A stretch of 43,283 nucleotides of DNA, from NCBI GenBank assembly GCA_964616875.1, contig CAZTSJ010000314.1, positions 1 to 43,283 on the forward strand. Direction: 5' to 3'. Below the pieces are notes generated by a model, which was given only the letters and a program-made list of their open reading frames with translations, was not told where the DNA came from and ran no database searches. A program made the position numbers and the translations under genes. Of this stretch, positions 7,642-16,269 are shown piece after piece (position 1 is the stretch's first letter; each line of letters begins with the position of its first letter). Origin of the DNA: RBG-16-66-20 sp964616875. Its GTDB lineage: Bacteria; Pseudomonadota; Gammaproteobacteria; Burkholderiales; SG8-39.

Positions 7642-8850
7642 TCAGTGTGCAGCCCACTGCACCGTGCTCAGATCGATGCCATCCTTGTGCATTTCCCACA
7701 GCGGCGAGAGATCGCGCAGCTTCTCCACCTTGGTCCTGAGGTGGTTGACCGTGTAGTCCACTTCCTCCTGCGTCGTGAAGCGGCCCAGCGTGAAGCGGAT
7801 CGAGCTGTGCGCCAGTTCGTCCGAGCGCCCCAGCGCGCGCAGCACGTAGGACGGTTCCAGCGAGGCCGAGGTGCAGGCCGAGCCCGAGGACACCGCGATG
7901 TCCTTCACCGCCATGATGAGCGACTCGCCCTCGACGAAATTGAAGCTCAGGTTCAGGTTGTGCGGCACGCGGTGCACGAGGTCGCCGTTGACGAACACCT
8001 CTTCCATCTGCCTCATGCCGGCGAGCAGCTTGTCGCGCATCGCCTTGACGCGCTCGCTTTCGGCCGCCATTTCGAGCTTGGCGAGGCGGAAAGCCTCGCC
8101 CATGCCGGCGATCTGGTGCGTCGCCAGGGTGCCGGAACGGAATCCGCGCTCGTGGCCGCCGCCGTGCATCTGCGCCTCGAGCCTGACGCGGGGTTTTCGC
8201 CTCACATACAGCGCGCCGACGCCCTTCGGGCCGTAGGTCTTGTGCGCCGAAAAGGACATCAGGTCCACTTTCAGCGTCTGCAGGTCGATGTCGCACTTGC
8301 CGGTGGCCTGCGCGGCATCGACGTGGAACAGGATTCCCCGCTTGCGGCACAGTTCGCCGATCGCCGCGATGTCCTGGATGACGCCGATCTCGTTGTTCAC
8401 CATCATCACCGACACCAGGATCGTGTCCTTGCGCAACGCGCTCTCGACCCGGTTCAGGTCGAGCAGTCCGTCCGGCCCGACTTCGAGGTAGGTGGCCTCG
8501 AAACCGCGGCGTTCGAGCTCGCGTACCGAGTCCAGCGTCGCCTTGTGCTCGGTCTTTACCGTCACGAGGTGCTTGCCCCTGGTCTTGTAGAACTCCGCGG
8601 CGCCCTTCAGGGCCAGGTTGATGGATTCGGTCGCGCCCGATGTCCAGACCAGGTCCTTCGCGTCGCAGCGCACCAGCGCCGCGACCTGTTCGCGCGCCTC
8701 CTCGACCGCTTCCTCGGTCTTCCAGCCGAAGGCGTGCGAGCGGCTCGCCGGGTTGCCGTAGTGCTCGGTGAGGAACGGGATCATTTTCTGCGCCACGCGC
8801 GGATCGACCGGCGTGGTCGCGGAATAGTCCAGGTAGATGGGAAACTGCAT
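7642..8850 (-). CDS. iscS: IscS cysteine desulfurase
   Basis: The 402-aa PLP enzyme begins MQFPIYLDYSATTPVDPRV, matching the usual IscS start. It contains the PLP-lysine motif SAHKTYGPKG and the mobile catalytic cysteine loop SSGSACTSASLEPSYVLRA. It converts L-cysteine to L-alanine plus a persulfide used for Fe-S clusters and tRNA thiolation. Two adjacent ATGs (8853 and 8850) overlap the iscR stop; I chose 8850 by alignment with the family, and 8853 would add one methionine. Longer upstream frames are iscR read in another frame. Confidence 0.97.
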   Translation of the reverse strand: MQFPIYLDYSATTPVDPRVAQKMIPFLTEHYGNPASRSHAFGWKTEEAVEEAREQVAALVRCDAKDLVWTSGATESINLALKGAAEFYKTRGKHLVTVKTEHKATLDSVRELERRGFEATYLEVGPDGLLDLNRVESALRKDTILVSVMMVNNEIGVIQDIAAIGELCRKRGILFHVDAAQATGKCDIDLQTLKVDLMSFSAHKTYGPKGVGALYVRRKPRVRLEAQMHGGGHERGFRSGTLATHQIAGMGEAFRLAKLEMAAESERVKAMRDKLLAGMRQMEEVFVNGDLVHRVPHNLNLSFNFVEGESLIMAVKDIAVSSGSACTSASLEPSYVLRALGRSDELAHSSIRFTLGRFTTQEEVDYTVNHLRTKVEKLRDLSPLWEMHKDGIDLSTVQWAAH

Positions 8851-9320
8851 CATGCCGCCACGTTCTCGGGCGCCTTCTCTTTGCTGCGGAAGTCCTTGAT
8901 CACCTGCACCTGTTTGCCCTGCCCGTGCGAGACCACGTCGGCGAGCGAAACCGAGCCCAGGTAGTCGTTCATCTTCTCGTTCAGCGTCGCCCACAGGTCG
9001 TGGGTCACGCAGCGCCGGTCGTCGAGACAGTTTTCCTTGCCGCCGCACAGAGTGGCGTCGATCGGCTCGTCCACCGCGCTGATGATCTGCGCCACCGTAA
9101 TGCCGCCGGTCGGCCGCGCGAGGCAATAGCCGCCGCCCGGCCCGCGCACGCTGGTCACCAGCTTGGCGCGCCGCAGCTTGCCGAACAGCTGTTCCAGATA
9201 GGACAGCGAAATATGCTGGCGCTCGCTGATCGTAGCGAGCGTCACCGGGCCGCGCGTCTGGCGCATCGAAAGATCCACCATCGCGGTGACCGCAAACCTG
9301 CCTTTGGTCGTGAGTCTCAT
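8850..9320 (-). CDS. iscR: IscR, Fe-S-responsive repressor of the isc operon
   Basis: The 156-aa Rrf2-family regulator begins MRLTTKGRFAVTAMVDLS. A winged helix-turn-helix lies at ~1-80 (RGPGGGYCLAR wing) and the [2Fe-2S] ligands are C92, C98, C104 and H107, identical in position to E. coli IscR. Holo-IscR represses type-1 promoters; when clusters are scarce the operon is derepressed. Two matching sites lie upstream (9335-9359 and 9363-9387), which fits autoregulation. The stop overlaps the iscS start. Confidence 0.97.
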   Translation of the reverse strand: MRLTTKGRFAVTAMVDLSMRQTRGPVTLATISERQHISLSYLEQLFGKLRRAKLVTSVRGPGGGYCLARPTGGITVAQIISAVDEPIDATLCGGKENCLDDRRCVTHDLWATLNEKMNDYLGSVSLADVVSHGQGKQVQVIKDFRSKEKAPENVAA

Positions 9321-9334
9321 GGTTGTGCCGTTTT

Positions 9335-9359
9335 ATACCCGATTAAGTTACTCAAGTAT
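9335..9359 (-). promoter_or_regulatory. IscR type-1-like operator, promoter-proximal
   Basis: Read on the minus strand, this 25-bp site starts ATACTTGA and ends TCGGGTAT around a TA-rich centre. It closely fits the type-1 consensus described for IscR. It overlaps the -10 element and the likely transcription start, so bound holo-IscR would block RNA polymerase. Confidence 0.75.
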
Positions 9360-9383
9360 ACCAATCCCGAGGGATTTAATCAA
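9355..9383 (-). promoter_or_regulatory. sigma70-like promoter of the isc operon
   Basis: On the minus strand there is TTGATT (9383-9378), a 17-bp spacer and TATACT (9360-9355), a near-ideal sigma70 promoter lying about 35 bp before the iscR start. Both IscR-like sites overlap it. Confidence 0.75.
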
Positions 9384-9387
9384 GTAT
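9363..9387 (-). promoter_or_regulatory. second IscR type-1-like operator, upstream
   Basis: On the minus strand the site begins ATACTTGATTAAAT and continues to CTCGGGAT. Its left half and TCGGG block match the proximal site, but its right edge is less perfect. Centre-to-centre distance to the proximal site is 28 bp. It covers the -35 box, suggesting two-site repression. Confidence 0.6.
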
Positions 9388-9406
9388 ATAAAACATTATG
9401 TATCAA

Positions 9407-10123
9407 TTACTTGATCACCCTCAGGGGGTCGGTTTTGGCACGCTCTGCAGCCTGCTCCATGCGGCGCATTTTTTCCGTCAAGACAGAGACGGCCTGCTCG
9501 AGCTCCTGCGCGTGATCGACGAGGGACTGCAGCGTCTTGGCGTAGGGATCTTCCTGGTTCGGCACCACGCCGTAGGCGGCGAAATGGGTTTTCTCTTTTT
9601 CCTTCGCCGCCTCCTCCACGATGCGGCCCGGAATGCCGACGACCGTGGCGCCCGCGGGCACTTCCTTGACGACCACCGCATTGGAGCCGATGTGCGCGCC
9701 GTCGCCGACGGTAAACCCGCCGAGCACCTTCGCGCCCGCGCCCACCACCACCCCTTTGCCCAGGGTCGGATGGCGTTTGGTGCCGCGATACAGGGACGTG
9801 CCGCCCAGCGTCACGCCCTGGTAGATGGTGCAGTCATCGCCGATCTCGGCGGTCTCCCCGACCACCACGCCCATGCCGTGATCGATGAACACACGCCGGC
9901 CGACGCGTGCCGCCGGGTGGATTTCGATGCCCGTGAGCCAGCGCCCGAGGTGGGACGTGAGCCGGCCCAGCCACGACAATCCGAGCATCCAGAAGCCGTG
10001 CGCCAGGCGATGGATCCACACCGCGTGCAGGCCGGGGTAGCAGGTCAGCACCTCCCAGGTCGAGCGCGCCGCCGGATCGCGCGCGAAAACGCTGGCAATG
10101 TCTTCACGTACGCGCCTGAACAT
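9407..10123 (-). CDS. cysE: serine O-acetyltransferase
   Basis: The 238-aa left-handed beta-helix enzyme begins MFRRVREDIASVFARDPAA. It shows the SAT signature HPAARVGRRVFIDHGMGVVV, then GETAEIGDDCTIYQGVTLGG and hexapeptide repeats to IPGRIVEE. It acetylates L-serine with acetyl-CoA to make O-acetylserine, the cysteine precursor and hence feed for IscS. I chose the ATG at 10123, the family start; an upstream frame start at 10159 adds 12 poorly conserved residues. It is immediately upstream of iscR on the same strand, an arrangement that links cysteine supply to cluster assembly, but the isc promoter separates them. Confidence 0.95.
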   Translation of the reverse strand: MFRRVREDIASVFARDPAARSTWEVLTCYPGLHAVWIHRLAHGFWMLGLSWLGRLTSHLGRWLTGIEIHPAARVGRRVFIDHGMGVVVGETAEIGDDCTIYQGVTLGGTSLYRGTKRHPTLGKGVVVGAGAKVLGGFTVGDGAHIGSNAVVVKEVPAGATVVGIPGRIVEEAAKEKEKTHFAAYGVVPNQEDPYAKTLQSLVDHAQELEQAVSVLTEKMRRMEQAAERAKTDPLRVIK

Positions 10124-10159
10124 GAAAGGTATTTTAAAGTGCCCGAGTAAAACGATCAA

Positions 10160-10876
10160 CTATTTGGACTTTGGCTTCTGCAAGGCGTTCAGGAGCCCGC
10201 GGACGATATTGACCTCCTCCCGCTCCATGTCCGGAACGCGCGAAAACAGGCGCCGGAAGCGCGTGCGCAGCTTCGAGTTGGACGCCGGGTCGAAGAACTC
10301 GCTTTGCACGGCAGCCTGCTCGAGGTGCCCATACAGGCCTTCGAGGTCCGCCACGGTTGCGGGCTTTTCCAGCCTCATTTGAAAAGGCGTTGAGGACGAA
10401 ACCATGAACAGTTCATAGGCCACCACCTGCACGGCCTGCGCCAGGTTCAAGGAGGTGAATTCCGCATGGGCCGGAATGTGCACCAGGTACTGGCAGGCGA
10501 GCATTTCGTCGTTGCTGAGCCCGGCCTGTTCGTTGCCGAACACGAACGCCACATCGCCATCCATCTGCACCGCGCGCGCCGCCGCGGCGCGCACCTCCAG
10601 CACCTGCGTCGACCATTCGCGCGGCCGCGCCGACAGCGCGAACGCGGCGACACAGTCCGAAATCGCGCTGCTAAGATTTTCATGTGTTTTTGAGTTCGAA
10701 AGCACATCCGCGGCATGCGTCGCCATCCACTGCGCCTCGGGTGCGGGAAAACGCTCCGGCGCGACCAGGCGCAGGTCGGCAAGGCCCATGGTCTTCATCG
10801 CGCGCGCGGCGGCGCCGATGTTGCCCGGGTGGCTGGGACGGCAAAGTACGATCCGAACTCGAGATGGAGTCACCAT
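10160..10876 (-). CDS. trmJ: tRNA (cytidine/uridine-2'-O-)-methyltransferase TrmJ
   Basis: The 238-aa SPOUT-class methyltransferase has RIVLCRPSHPGNIGAAARAM at the N-terminus, FVFGNEQAGLSNDEM in the middle and SLNLAQAVQVVAYEL, the three SpoU/TrmH motifs forming the knotted SAM site. TrmJ 2'-O-methylates residue 32 of several tRNAs. It precedes cysE and the isc operon on the same strand, as in many proteobacteria, and is divergent from suhB with only 17 bp between the two starts. Confidence 0.93.
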   Translation of the reverse strand: MVTPSRVRIVLCRPSHPGNIGAAARAMKTMGLADLRLVAPERFPAPEAQWMATHAADVLSNSKTHENLSSAISDCVAAFALSARPREWSTQVLEVRAAAARAVQMDGDVAFVFGNEQAGLSNDEMLACQYLVHIPAHAEFTSLNLAQAVQVVAYELFMVSSSTPFQMRLEKPATVADLEGLYGHLEQAAVQSEFFDPASNSKLRTRFRRLFSRVPDMEREEVNIVRGLLNALQKPKSK

Positions 10877-10893
10877 AATAGAATACGCGCCCC

Positions 10894-11670
10894 ATGCATC
10901 CGATGCTCAACATCGCCATCAAGGCGGCCCGGCGCGCCGGCAGCATCATCAACCGCGCCGCGCTCGACCGCACCAAGCTCGAAATCCGCTCCAAGCAGCT
11001 CAACGATTTCGTCACCCAGGTGGACCGGTCTGCGGAGGCGGCGATCATCGATATCATCCGCCAGGCGTATCCGGACCACGCCATCCTCGGCGAGGAATCG
11101 GGCGCGATGGACGGGAAGAAGGCCGAGTACCGCTGGATCATCGATCCGCTGGACGGCACCATGAACTACATCCACGGGCTGCCGCAGTATTGCGTTTCCA
11201 TCGGCCTGCAGCATCGCGGCGCCATGGATCAGGGCGTGATCTACGATCCGGCGAAGAACGAACTGTTCACCGCCTCCAAGGGACGCGGCGCCTTCCTCGA
11301 CGACCGGCGCATCCGCGTCACCAAATGCGCGAACCTGAAGGACGCCCTCGTGGGCACGGGATTCCCCTACAAGGAAATGCCGCGCCTCGATCTGTATTGC
11401 AAACAGCTGAAGGAAATAATGCGCAGCGCCTCCGGCGTGCGCCGCACCGGTTCGGCTGCGCTCGACCTCGCCTACGTCGCCGCCGGGCGCCTGGATGCGT
11501 TCTGGGAACTGGGCCTTTCGCCCTGGGACGTGGCCGCGGGCGCGCTCATGATCCAGGAAGCCGGTGGCCTGGTGGGCGATCTTTCCGGCGACGCGGGCTA
11601 TCTCGAAGGCAGCGAGATCGCTGCCGCGACCCCCAAGGTTTTCCCTCAGCTGCTTGCTGCCCTGAAGTAG
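10894..11670 (+). CDS. suhB: inositol-1-monophosphatase family protein SuhB
   Basis: The 258-aa protein has the Mg-dependent phosphatase motifs GEESG (from ~66), IDPLDGTMNYIHGLP (from ~83) and WDVAAGALMIQEAGG (from ~211). It hydrolyses inositol phosphates in vitro; in E. coli SuhB also joins rRNA antitermination complexes, a role that is inferred here only from homology. A possible -10 hexamer TAGAAT at 10879-10884 would place transcription start almost on the ATG. Confidence 0.93.
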   Translation: MHPMLNIAIKAARRAGSIINRAALDRTKLEIRSKQLNDFVTQVDRSAEAAIIDIIRQAYPDHAILGEESGAMDGKKAEYRWIIDPLDGTMNYIHGLPQYCVSIGLQHRGAMDQGVIYDPAKNELFTASKGRGAFLDDRRIRVTKCANLKDALVGTGFPYKEMPRLDLYCKQLKEIMRSASGVRRTGSAALDLAYVAAGRLDAFWELGLSPWDVAAGALMIQEAGGLVGDLSGDAGYLEGSEIAAATPKVFPQLLAALK

Positions 11671-11683
11671 GCATCGGCAATCA

Positions 11684-12700
11684 ATGCACGTTGTAGTCAC
11701 CGGCGGGCTGGGCTATATCGGCTCGCACACCTGCGTCGAGCTGGCGCGGGACGGCCACAGGCTGCTGATCATCGACAACCTCGCGAACTCGAAGCGCTCC
11801 GTCCTGGAGCGCATCCGCGAGCTCGCACCCGGCGCCGCGATCGAGTTCGTACACGCCGATGTGCGCGACGCGGCGGCGCTGCAGCGCGCTTTCTCGGGCG
11901 CAAGCATTGAAGCGGTAGTGCATTTCGCGGGCTTGAAGTCGGTCAGCGAATCGGTCGCCAACCCGGCGCTGTATTTCGACAACAACGTGGGCGGCACGGG
12001 CGTGCTGCTGCGCGCGATGGACAGTCACGGCATCGAGCGCATCGTCTTCAGTTCCTCGGCAACCGTCTACGGCGAGCCGGAGCGGCTGCCCTATGCCGAA
12101 AGCCATCGCCTGCAGCCGGCGAATCCCTACGGGCAGAGCAAACTCGAGATCGAGCGCCTGCTCTCAAGCCAGGCAGCGGGCCGCGCCACGTTCAGGCACG
12201 CCACGCTGCGTTATTTCAATCCGATCGGCGCGCATCCGTCGGGTCGGCTCGGCGAGGACCCGCGCGGCGTGCCGCAAAACCTGCTGCCTTACCTGATGCA
12301 GGTTGCGCTCGGTCGCCTGCCGCGGCTGCGCATCTTCGGCGGCGACTATGCCACGCCCGACGGCACCGGCGTGCGCGACTACATCCATGTCATGGATCTC
12401 GCAGCCGGCCACCGCGCGGCGCTGCGCTACCTGCACGAACAGGATCGCTCGATCACCGTCAACCTCGGCGCCGGGCGTGGCTATTCGGTGCTCGAAGTCC
12501 TGGGCGCATTCGAACGCGCCACCGGCAAGAAGGTGCCCTACGAAATCGTCGCGCGCCGCCCGGGCGACATCGCCGCCTACCACGCCGACGCCACGCTCGC
12601 CGCGCGCGAACTCGGCTGGAAACCGCAATACGGTACCGAGGAGATGTGCCGCGACGCCTGGCGCTGGCAGTCGCAGAATCCAGACGGCTATCCGGGCTGA
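11684..12700 (+). CDS. galE: UDP-glucose 4-epimerase
   Basis: The 338-aa extended SDR begins MHVVVTGGLGYIGSHTCVEL with the NAD motif GGxGYIG at 7-13. It has FSSSATVYGEPE containing the catalytic serine, and YGQSK giving Y149 and K153. It interconverts UDP-glucose and UDP-galactose for surface polysaccharides. It starts 13 bp after suhB and is probably cotranscribed. The length equals the classical bacterial enzyme. Confidence 0.95.
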   Translation: MHVVVTGGLGYIGSHTCVELARDGHRLLIIDNLANSKRSVLERIRELAPGAAIEFVHADVRDAAALQRAFSGASIEAVVHFAGLKSVSESVANPALYFDNNVGGTGVLLRAMDSHGIERIVFSSSATVYGEPERLPYAESHRLQPANPYGQSKLEIERLLSSQAAGRATFRHATLRYFNPIGAHPSGRLGEDPRGVPQNLLPYLMQVALGRLPRLRIFGGDYATPDGTGVRDYIHVMDLAAGHRAALRYLHEQDRSITVNLGAGRGYSVLEVLGAFERATGKKVPYEIVARRPGDIAAYHADATLAARELGWKPQYGTEEMCRDAWRWQSQNPDGYPG

Positions 12701-12721
12701 ATCTTGGAATAGCTGACCGAG

Positions 12722-13126
12722 CTACTTCACGCCGAGAAGTTCGACGTCGAACACCAGCGTCGCATCCGGCGGGATCACGCCGCCCGCGCCGCGCTTGCCG
12801 TAACCGAGTTCGGGCGGAATGACGAGCGTGCGCTTGCCGCCCACCTTCATGCCGGCGACGCCTTCGTCCCAGCCCTTGATGACCCGTCCCGCACCCAGCG
12901 GAAAGGAAAACGGCCCGCGCCCCACAGAGCTGTCGAACTGCTTGCCGCGCTGCTTTGGCGCCGCGGCCTCGAACAGCCAGCCGGTGTAGTGGACCTCGAC
13001 CGTCCTGCCGGCGACTGCTTCCTTGCCCTTGCCGACCACGGTATCGGTCTTGACGAGATCAGCCGCGAACGCCGCGCCAGCATGAGCAAATATCAGTGCG
13101 ACGAACAATTTCAATATGCGTTTCAT
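12722..13126 (-). CDS. periplasmic FKBP-type peptidyl-prolyl isomerase
   Basis: The 134-aa protein starts at ATG 13126 (MKRILKLFVALIFAHAGAAF) with a signal peptide, probably cleaved before ADLVKTDT. The FKBP domain follows: VEVHYTGWLFE, FDSSVGRGPFSFPLG, VIKGWDEGVAGMKVG, RTLVIPPELGYG and FDVELLGVK, covering the conserved active-site shell. It would catalyse proline isomerisation during folding in the periplasm. A longer frame to 13177 lacks a plausible signal sequence. It is convergent with galE and divergent from mutS. Confidence 0.93.
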   Translation of the reverse strand: MKRILKLFVALIFAHAGAAFAADLVKTDTVVGKGKEAVAGRTVEVHYTGWLFEAAAPKQRGKQFDSSVGRGPFSFPLGAGRVIKGWDEGVAGMKVGGKRTLVIPPELGYGKRGAGGVIPPDATLVFDVELLGVK

Positions 13127-13176
13127 TTCGACCCCGATGCCTGAAGATGGGAAACTATGCTTGCTTCGCCCCGACA

Positions 13177-15711
13177 ATGCAAACCGCCGCCCACACCCCG
13201 ATGATGCAGCAGTACTTGCGCCTGAAGGCGCAGCATCCGGACATCCTGATGTTCTACCGGATGGGGGATTTCTACGAGTTGTTCTACGACGACGCCGAAA
13301 AGGGCTCGCGGCTGCTCGATCTCACGCTCACCGCGCGCGGCCAGTCGGCGGGCGCGCCGGTGAAAATGGCGGGCGTGCCGGCGCATTCGGTCGAGCAGTA
13401 CCTCGCCAAGCTGGTGAAAATGGGCGAGTCGGTGGCGATCTGCGAGCAGGTCGGCGACGTCGCCACAGCCAAGGGGCCGGTGGAACGTGAGGTCACGCGC
13501 ATCGTCACGCCGGGCACGCTGACCGATCCCGCGTTGCTGGATGAGAAGGCCGAAAATGTTTTGTTGTCGATTCATCCTGTCAAATCAGCCATAGGATTGG
13601 CATGGTTGTCAGTCGCGAGCGGCGATCTGCGCGTCACAGAAGTTGCGCCGCAGGCGCTCGACAACGAGCTGCGCCGCATCGCCCCGGCCGAGATTCTCGC
13701 CGCCGACGGCCTCGAGCTGCCGGGCTACACCGTGACGCGCCTGCCGGCCTGGCATTTCGAGTTCGAGTCCGGGCGCAAGAAACTCCTCGAGCAACTCGGC
13801 GCGGCCACGCTCGCCGGCTACGGCTGCGAGGACCTCGAACCCGCGATCGCCGCCTGCGGCGCGCTGCTCGACTACGCGCGCAAGACCCAGGGCCAGGCGC
13901 TCGCCCATGTGAGCGCGGTGCGCGCCGAGCGCGCCGGCGAATACCTGCGCATGGATGCCGCCACGCGGCGCAACCTGGAGATCACCGAAACGCTGCGCGG
14001 CGAACCCGAGCCGACGCTGTTCTCGCTGCTGGACGAATGCGCCACCGGCATGGGCAGCCGGCTCCTGCGCCACTGGCTGCACCACCCCCTGCGGGATCAC
14101 GCCGTTCTGGTCTCCCGCCATGACGCAGTTGAAACTCTTCTGGAGAGAAATCAAGAAATAAAAACAGTTTTGCGCCGCTTCGCCGACGTCGAGCGCATTG
14201 CCTCGCGCATCGCACTGAAGAACGCGCGGCCGCGGGATCTTTCGGGTCTCAGGGATAGCCTGGGATTGCTCGAGCCTCTGGGTGAGTTGGTTCCTGCTTC
14301 AGCTTTGCTTTTGAAGAATTTGATTCAAGATCTTAAAACTCCCGTTGAAATTCAGGAAATTTTAATAAAAGCAATTGCTCCGGAACCTGCGGCGATGCTG
14401 CGCGATGGCGGCGTGATCGCCGACGGGTATTGCGCCGAGCTGGACGAACTGCGCGGCTTGCAGACCAACGCAGGTGATTTCCTGATTACGCTGGAAAAAA
14501 GAGAAAGAGACCGGACCGGCATCCCCAACCTCAAGGTCGCCTACAACCACGTCCACGGCTACTACATCGAGGTCACCAACGCGCAGGCGCAGAAAGTTCC
14601 CGAGGACTACCGGCGCCGCCAGACGCTGAAGAACGCGGAGCGCTACATCACGCCGGAACTGAAGGTCTTCGAGGACAAGGCGCTCTCGGCGCGCGACCGC
14701 TCTCTGGCACTGGAGAAGAGCCTGTATGAAGCCGTATTGGAGGAATTAAGACCGTCTATCAGCACCCTGCAACGAGTCGCCGGCGCGCTAGCTCAACTCG
14801 ATGTTTTAACTTGTTTTTCTTCAATTTCAATAAAAAGAAACTACTGCCGCCCGGCCTTCACGAATGAGATTTCAATGGACATAACCGCGGGCAGGCATCC
14901 CGTGGTCGAGGGCCGCGTTAACTCGGAACATGCGCCCTTCATCGCCAACGACTGCCGGCTTTCGCCCGCGCGCCAGCTGCTGCTGATCACCGGCCCGAAC
15001 ATGGGCGGCAAGTCCACCTACATGCGCCAGGTGGCGCTGATCGCGCTCATGGCGCACACCGGCTGCTTCGTGCCTGCACGCCAGGCAACCATCGGCCCGC
15101 TCGATCAGATCTACACGCGCGTCGGCGCCTCGGACGACCTCGCCGGCGGCCGCTCCACCTTCATGGTTGAAATGACCGAAAGCGCCAACATCCTGCACAA
15201 CGCCACCGCCTCCAGCCTCGTCCTGATGGACGAGATCGGCCGCGGCACCTCCACCTTCGACGGCCTGGCGCTGGCCTGGGCGATCGGCAAGTTCGTGCTG
15301 GAGAAAAACAAATCGCTGACGCTGTTCGCCACGCACTATTTCGAATTGACCCGCCTCGCGCTCGAATACAAGACGGCGGCCAACATCCACCTCGACGCGG
15401 TGGAGCACAAGGACACCATCGTGTTCCTGCACGCAGTGGAGGAAGGCCCCGCCGACCGCAGCTACGGCCTGCAGGTGGCCGCGCTCGCCGGCGTGCCCAA
15501 GCCGGTGATCCGCCAGGCGAAAAAATATCTGGAGATGCTGGAAACGCAGAGTCTCCAGCGTGACGGTCAGAATGATTTATTTTTGAATGAAAAAAAGCAG
15601 GAAGAACCGGAAATCGACGCACTGCGCGAGGCGCTGCAGGGCATCAATCCGGACGAACTCACGCCGCGCGAGGCGTTGGAACTGCTATACCGTTTGAAAA
15701 AACTGGATTAG
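13177..15711 (+). CDS. mutS: DNA mismatch repair protein MutS
   Basis: The 844-aa protein begins MQTAAHTPMMQQYLRLKAQH and contains the mismatch-reading FYRMGDFYELF loop, the clamp/lever core, the Walker A GPNMGGKSTYMRQ near 606 and the Walker B DEIGRGTSTFDGLALAWA. It recognises mispairs and recruits MutL. The ATG at 13177 fits the family start (usually shortly before HTPMMQQYL); an in-frame ATG at 13147 would add ten residues. Several short stretches inside the gene are richer in A/T, for example around 14281-14380 and 14750-14850, without breaking the frame. Confidence 0.97.
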   Translation: MQTAAHTPMMQQYLRLKAQHPDILMFYRMGDFYELFYDDAEKGSRLLDLTLTARGQSAGAPVKMAGVPAHSVEQYLAKLVKMGESVAICEQVGDVATAKGPVEREVTRIVTPGTLTDPALLDEKAENVLLSIHPVKSAIGLAWLSVASGDLRVTEVAPQALDNELRRIAPAEILAADGLELPGYTVTRLPAWHFEFESGRKKLLEQLGAATLAGYGCEDLEPAIAACGALLDYARKTQGQALAHVSAVRAERAGEYLRMDAATRRNLEITETLRGEPEPTLFSLLDECATGMGSRLLRHWLHHPLRDHAVLVSRHDAVETLLERNQEIKTVLRRFADVERIASRIALKNARPRDLSGLRDSLGLLEPLGELVPASALLLKNLIQDLKTPVEIQEILIKAIAPEPAAMLRDGGVIADGYCAELDELRGLQTNAGDFLITLEKRERDRTGIPNLKVAYNHVHGYYIEVTNAQAQKVPEDYRRRQTLKNAERYITPELKVFEDKALSARDRSLALEKSLYEAVLEELRPSISTLQRVAGALAQLDVLTCFSSISIKRNYCRPAFTNEISMDITAGRHPVVEGRVNSEHAPFIANDCRLSPARQLLLITGPNMGGKSTYMRQVALIALMAHTGCFVPARQATIGPLDQIYTRVGASDDLAGGRSTFMVEMTESANILHNATASSLVLMDEIGRGTSTFDGLALAWAIGKFVLEKNKSLTLFATHYFELTRLALEYKTAANIHLDAVEHKDTIVFLHAVEEGPADRSYGLQVAALAGVPKPVIRQAKKYLEMLETQSLQRDGQNDLFLNEKKQEEPEIDALREALQGINPDELTPREALELLYRLKKLD

Positions 15712-15712
15712 G

Positions 15713-15737
15713 AACGAGGCGTCCTGACCGCCTCGTT
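15713..15737. terminator. bidirectional hairpin between convergent genes
   Basis: A perfect 9-bp stem AACGAGGCG / CGCCTCGTT with a 7-nt loop lies just after the mutS stop and overlaps the stop of the convergent lipoprotein gene. There is no strong T-run, so it is either a weak intrinsic terminator or a structure that stops convergent transcription and protects 3' ends. Confidence 0.6.
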
Positions 15738-16269
15738 AGCGACACTCAGGCTGCGCGGCGATCCAGCGGCCCAGCTCGCCGATCGCGCGGTTGGCCGCGC
15801 GCGCGAAGGCGGCGGCGCCACTCAATGCGTCCGGGCCGGCATTGCTTTCGATGACTGTGAATTGCTTTGTGAGTGCTTTTGAGCCGGAAGAAAGGCCAAC
15901 GCGCATTTCGATGCGCGCCTCGCTTGCCTCCTTCGCTGCAAATACCTGGCTGAATTCCTGCATCTCGATCTCGAGAACGCATTTTCCGGACCCGTCGCCG
16001 GCGGCGCGCAGCAGCTGCTTGCGCATCAACTCGGCGGGCGTGGCGGCCCACCGGCTGCTGGCGAACGCGGCGATCTCGGCCGCATTGCGGTAGGCGAGCC
16101 GGTACTGCATGTCGGTGCTCTCGAAGGGAGCCACCGCCCGCACCGAGGCGATGCGCACCGCGGGCAGAGCGTTGCCAGGGGCCGCGAGACCGAGATCAAA
16201 AGTTCTTGTTTCCGGTGCGACTCCCCCACCACATCCACTCAAAATAAGAACAAAAACAATTCGGCGCAT
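15736..16269 (-). CDS. ABC-type transport auxiliary lipoprotein of the MCE system
   Basis: The ~177-aa protein starts MRRIVFVLILSGCGGG, a lipoprotein signal with lipobox LSGC. The rest fits the ABC-transport auxiliary component family (PqiC/LetC type): an N-terminal strand pattern RTFDLGLA, then AVRIASVRAVAPFESTDM and YRLAYRN. It would sit in the outer membrane or periplasm and help pass lipids from the MCE protein. ATG 16269 overlaps the mlaD-like stop; a GTG at 16272 is equally possible. Confidence 0.8.
   Translation of the reverse strand: MRRIVFVLILSGCGGGVAPETRTFDLGLAAPGNALPAVRIASVRAVAPFESTDMQYRLAYRNAAEIAAFASSRWAATPAELMRKQLLRAAGDGSGKCVLEIEMQEFSQVFAAKEASEARIEMRVGLSSGSKALTKQFTVIESNAGPDALSGAAAFARAANRAIGELGRWIAAQPECR

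Noticed and set aside
9402..9415. Small palindrome ATCAA-TTAC-TTGAT as a third IscR site or terminator
   Set aside because: It overlaps the cysE stop, does not fit the IscR pattern, and is too short and AT-rich for a convincing terminator.
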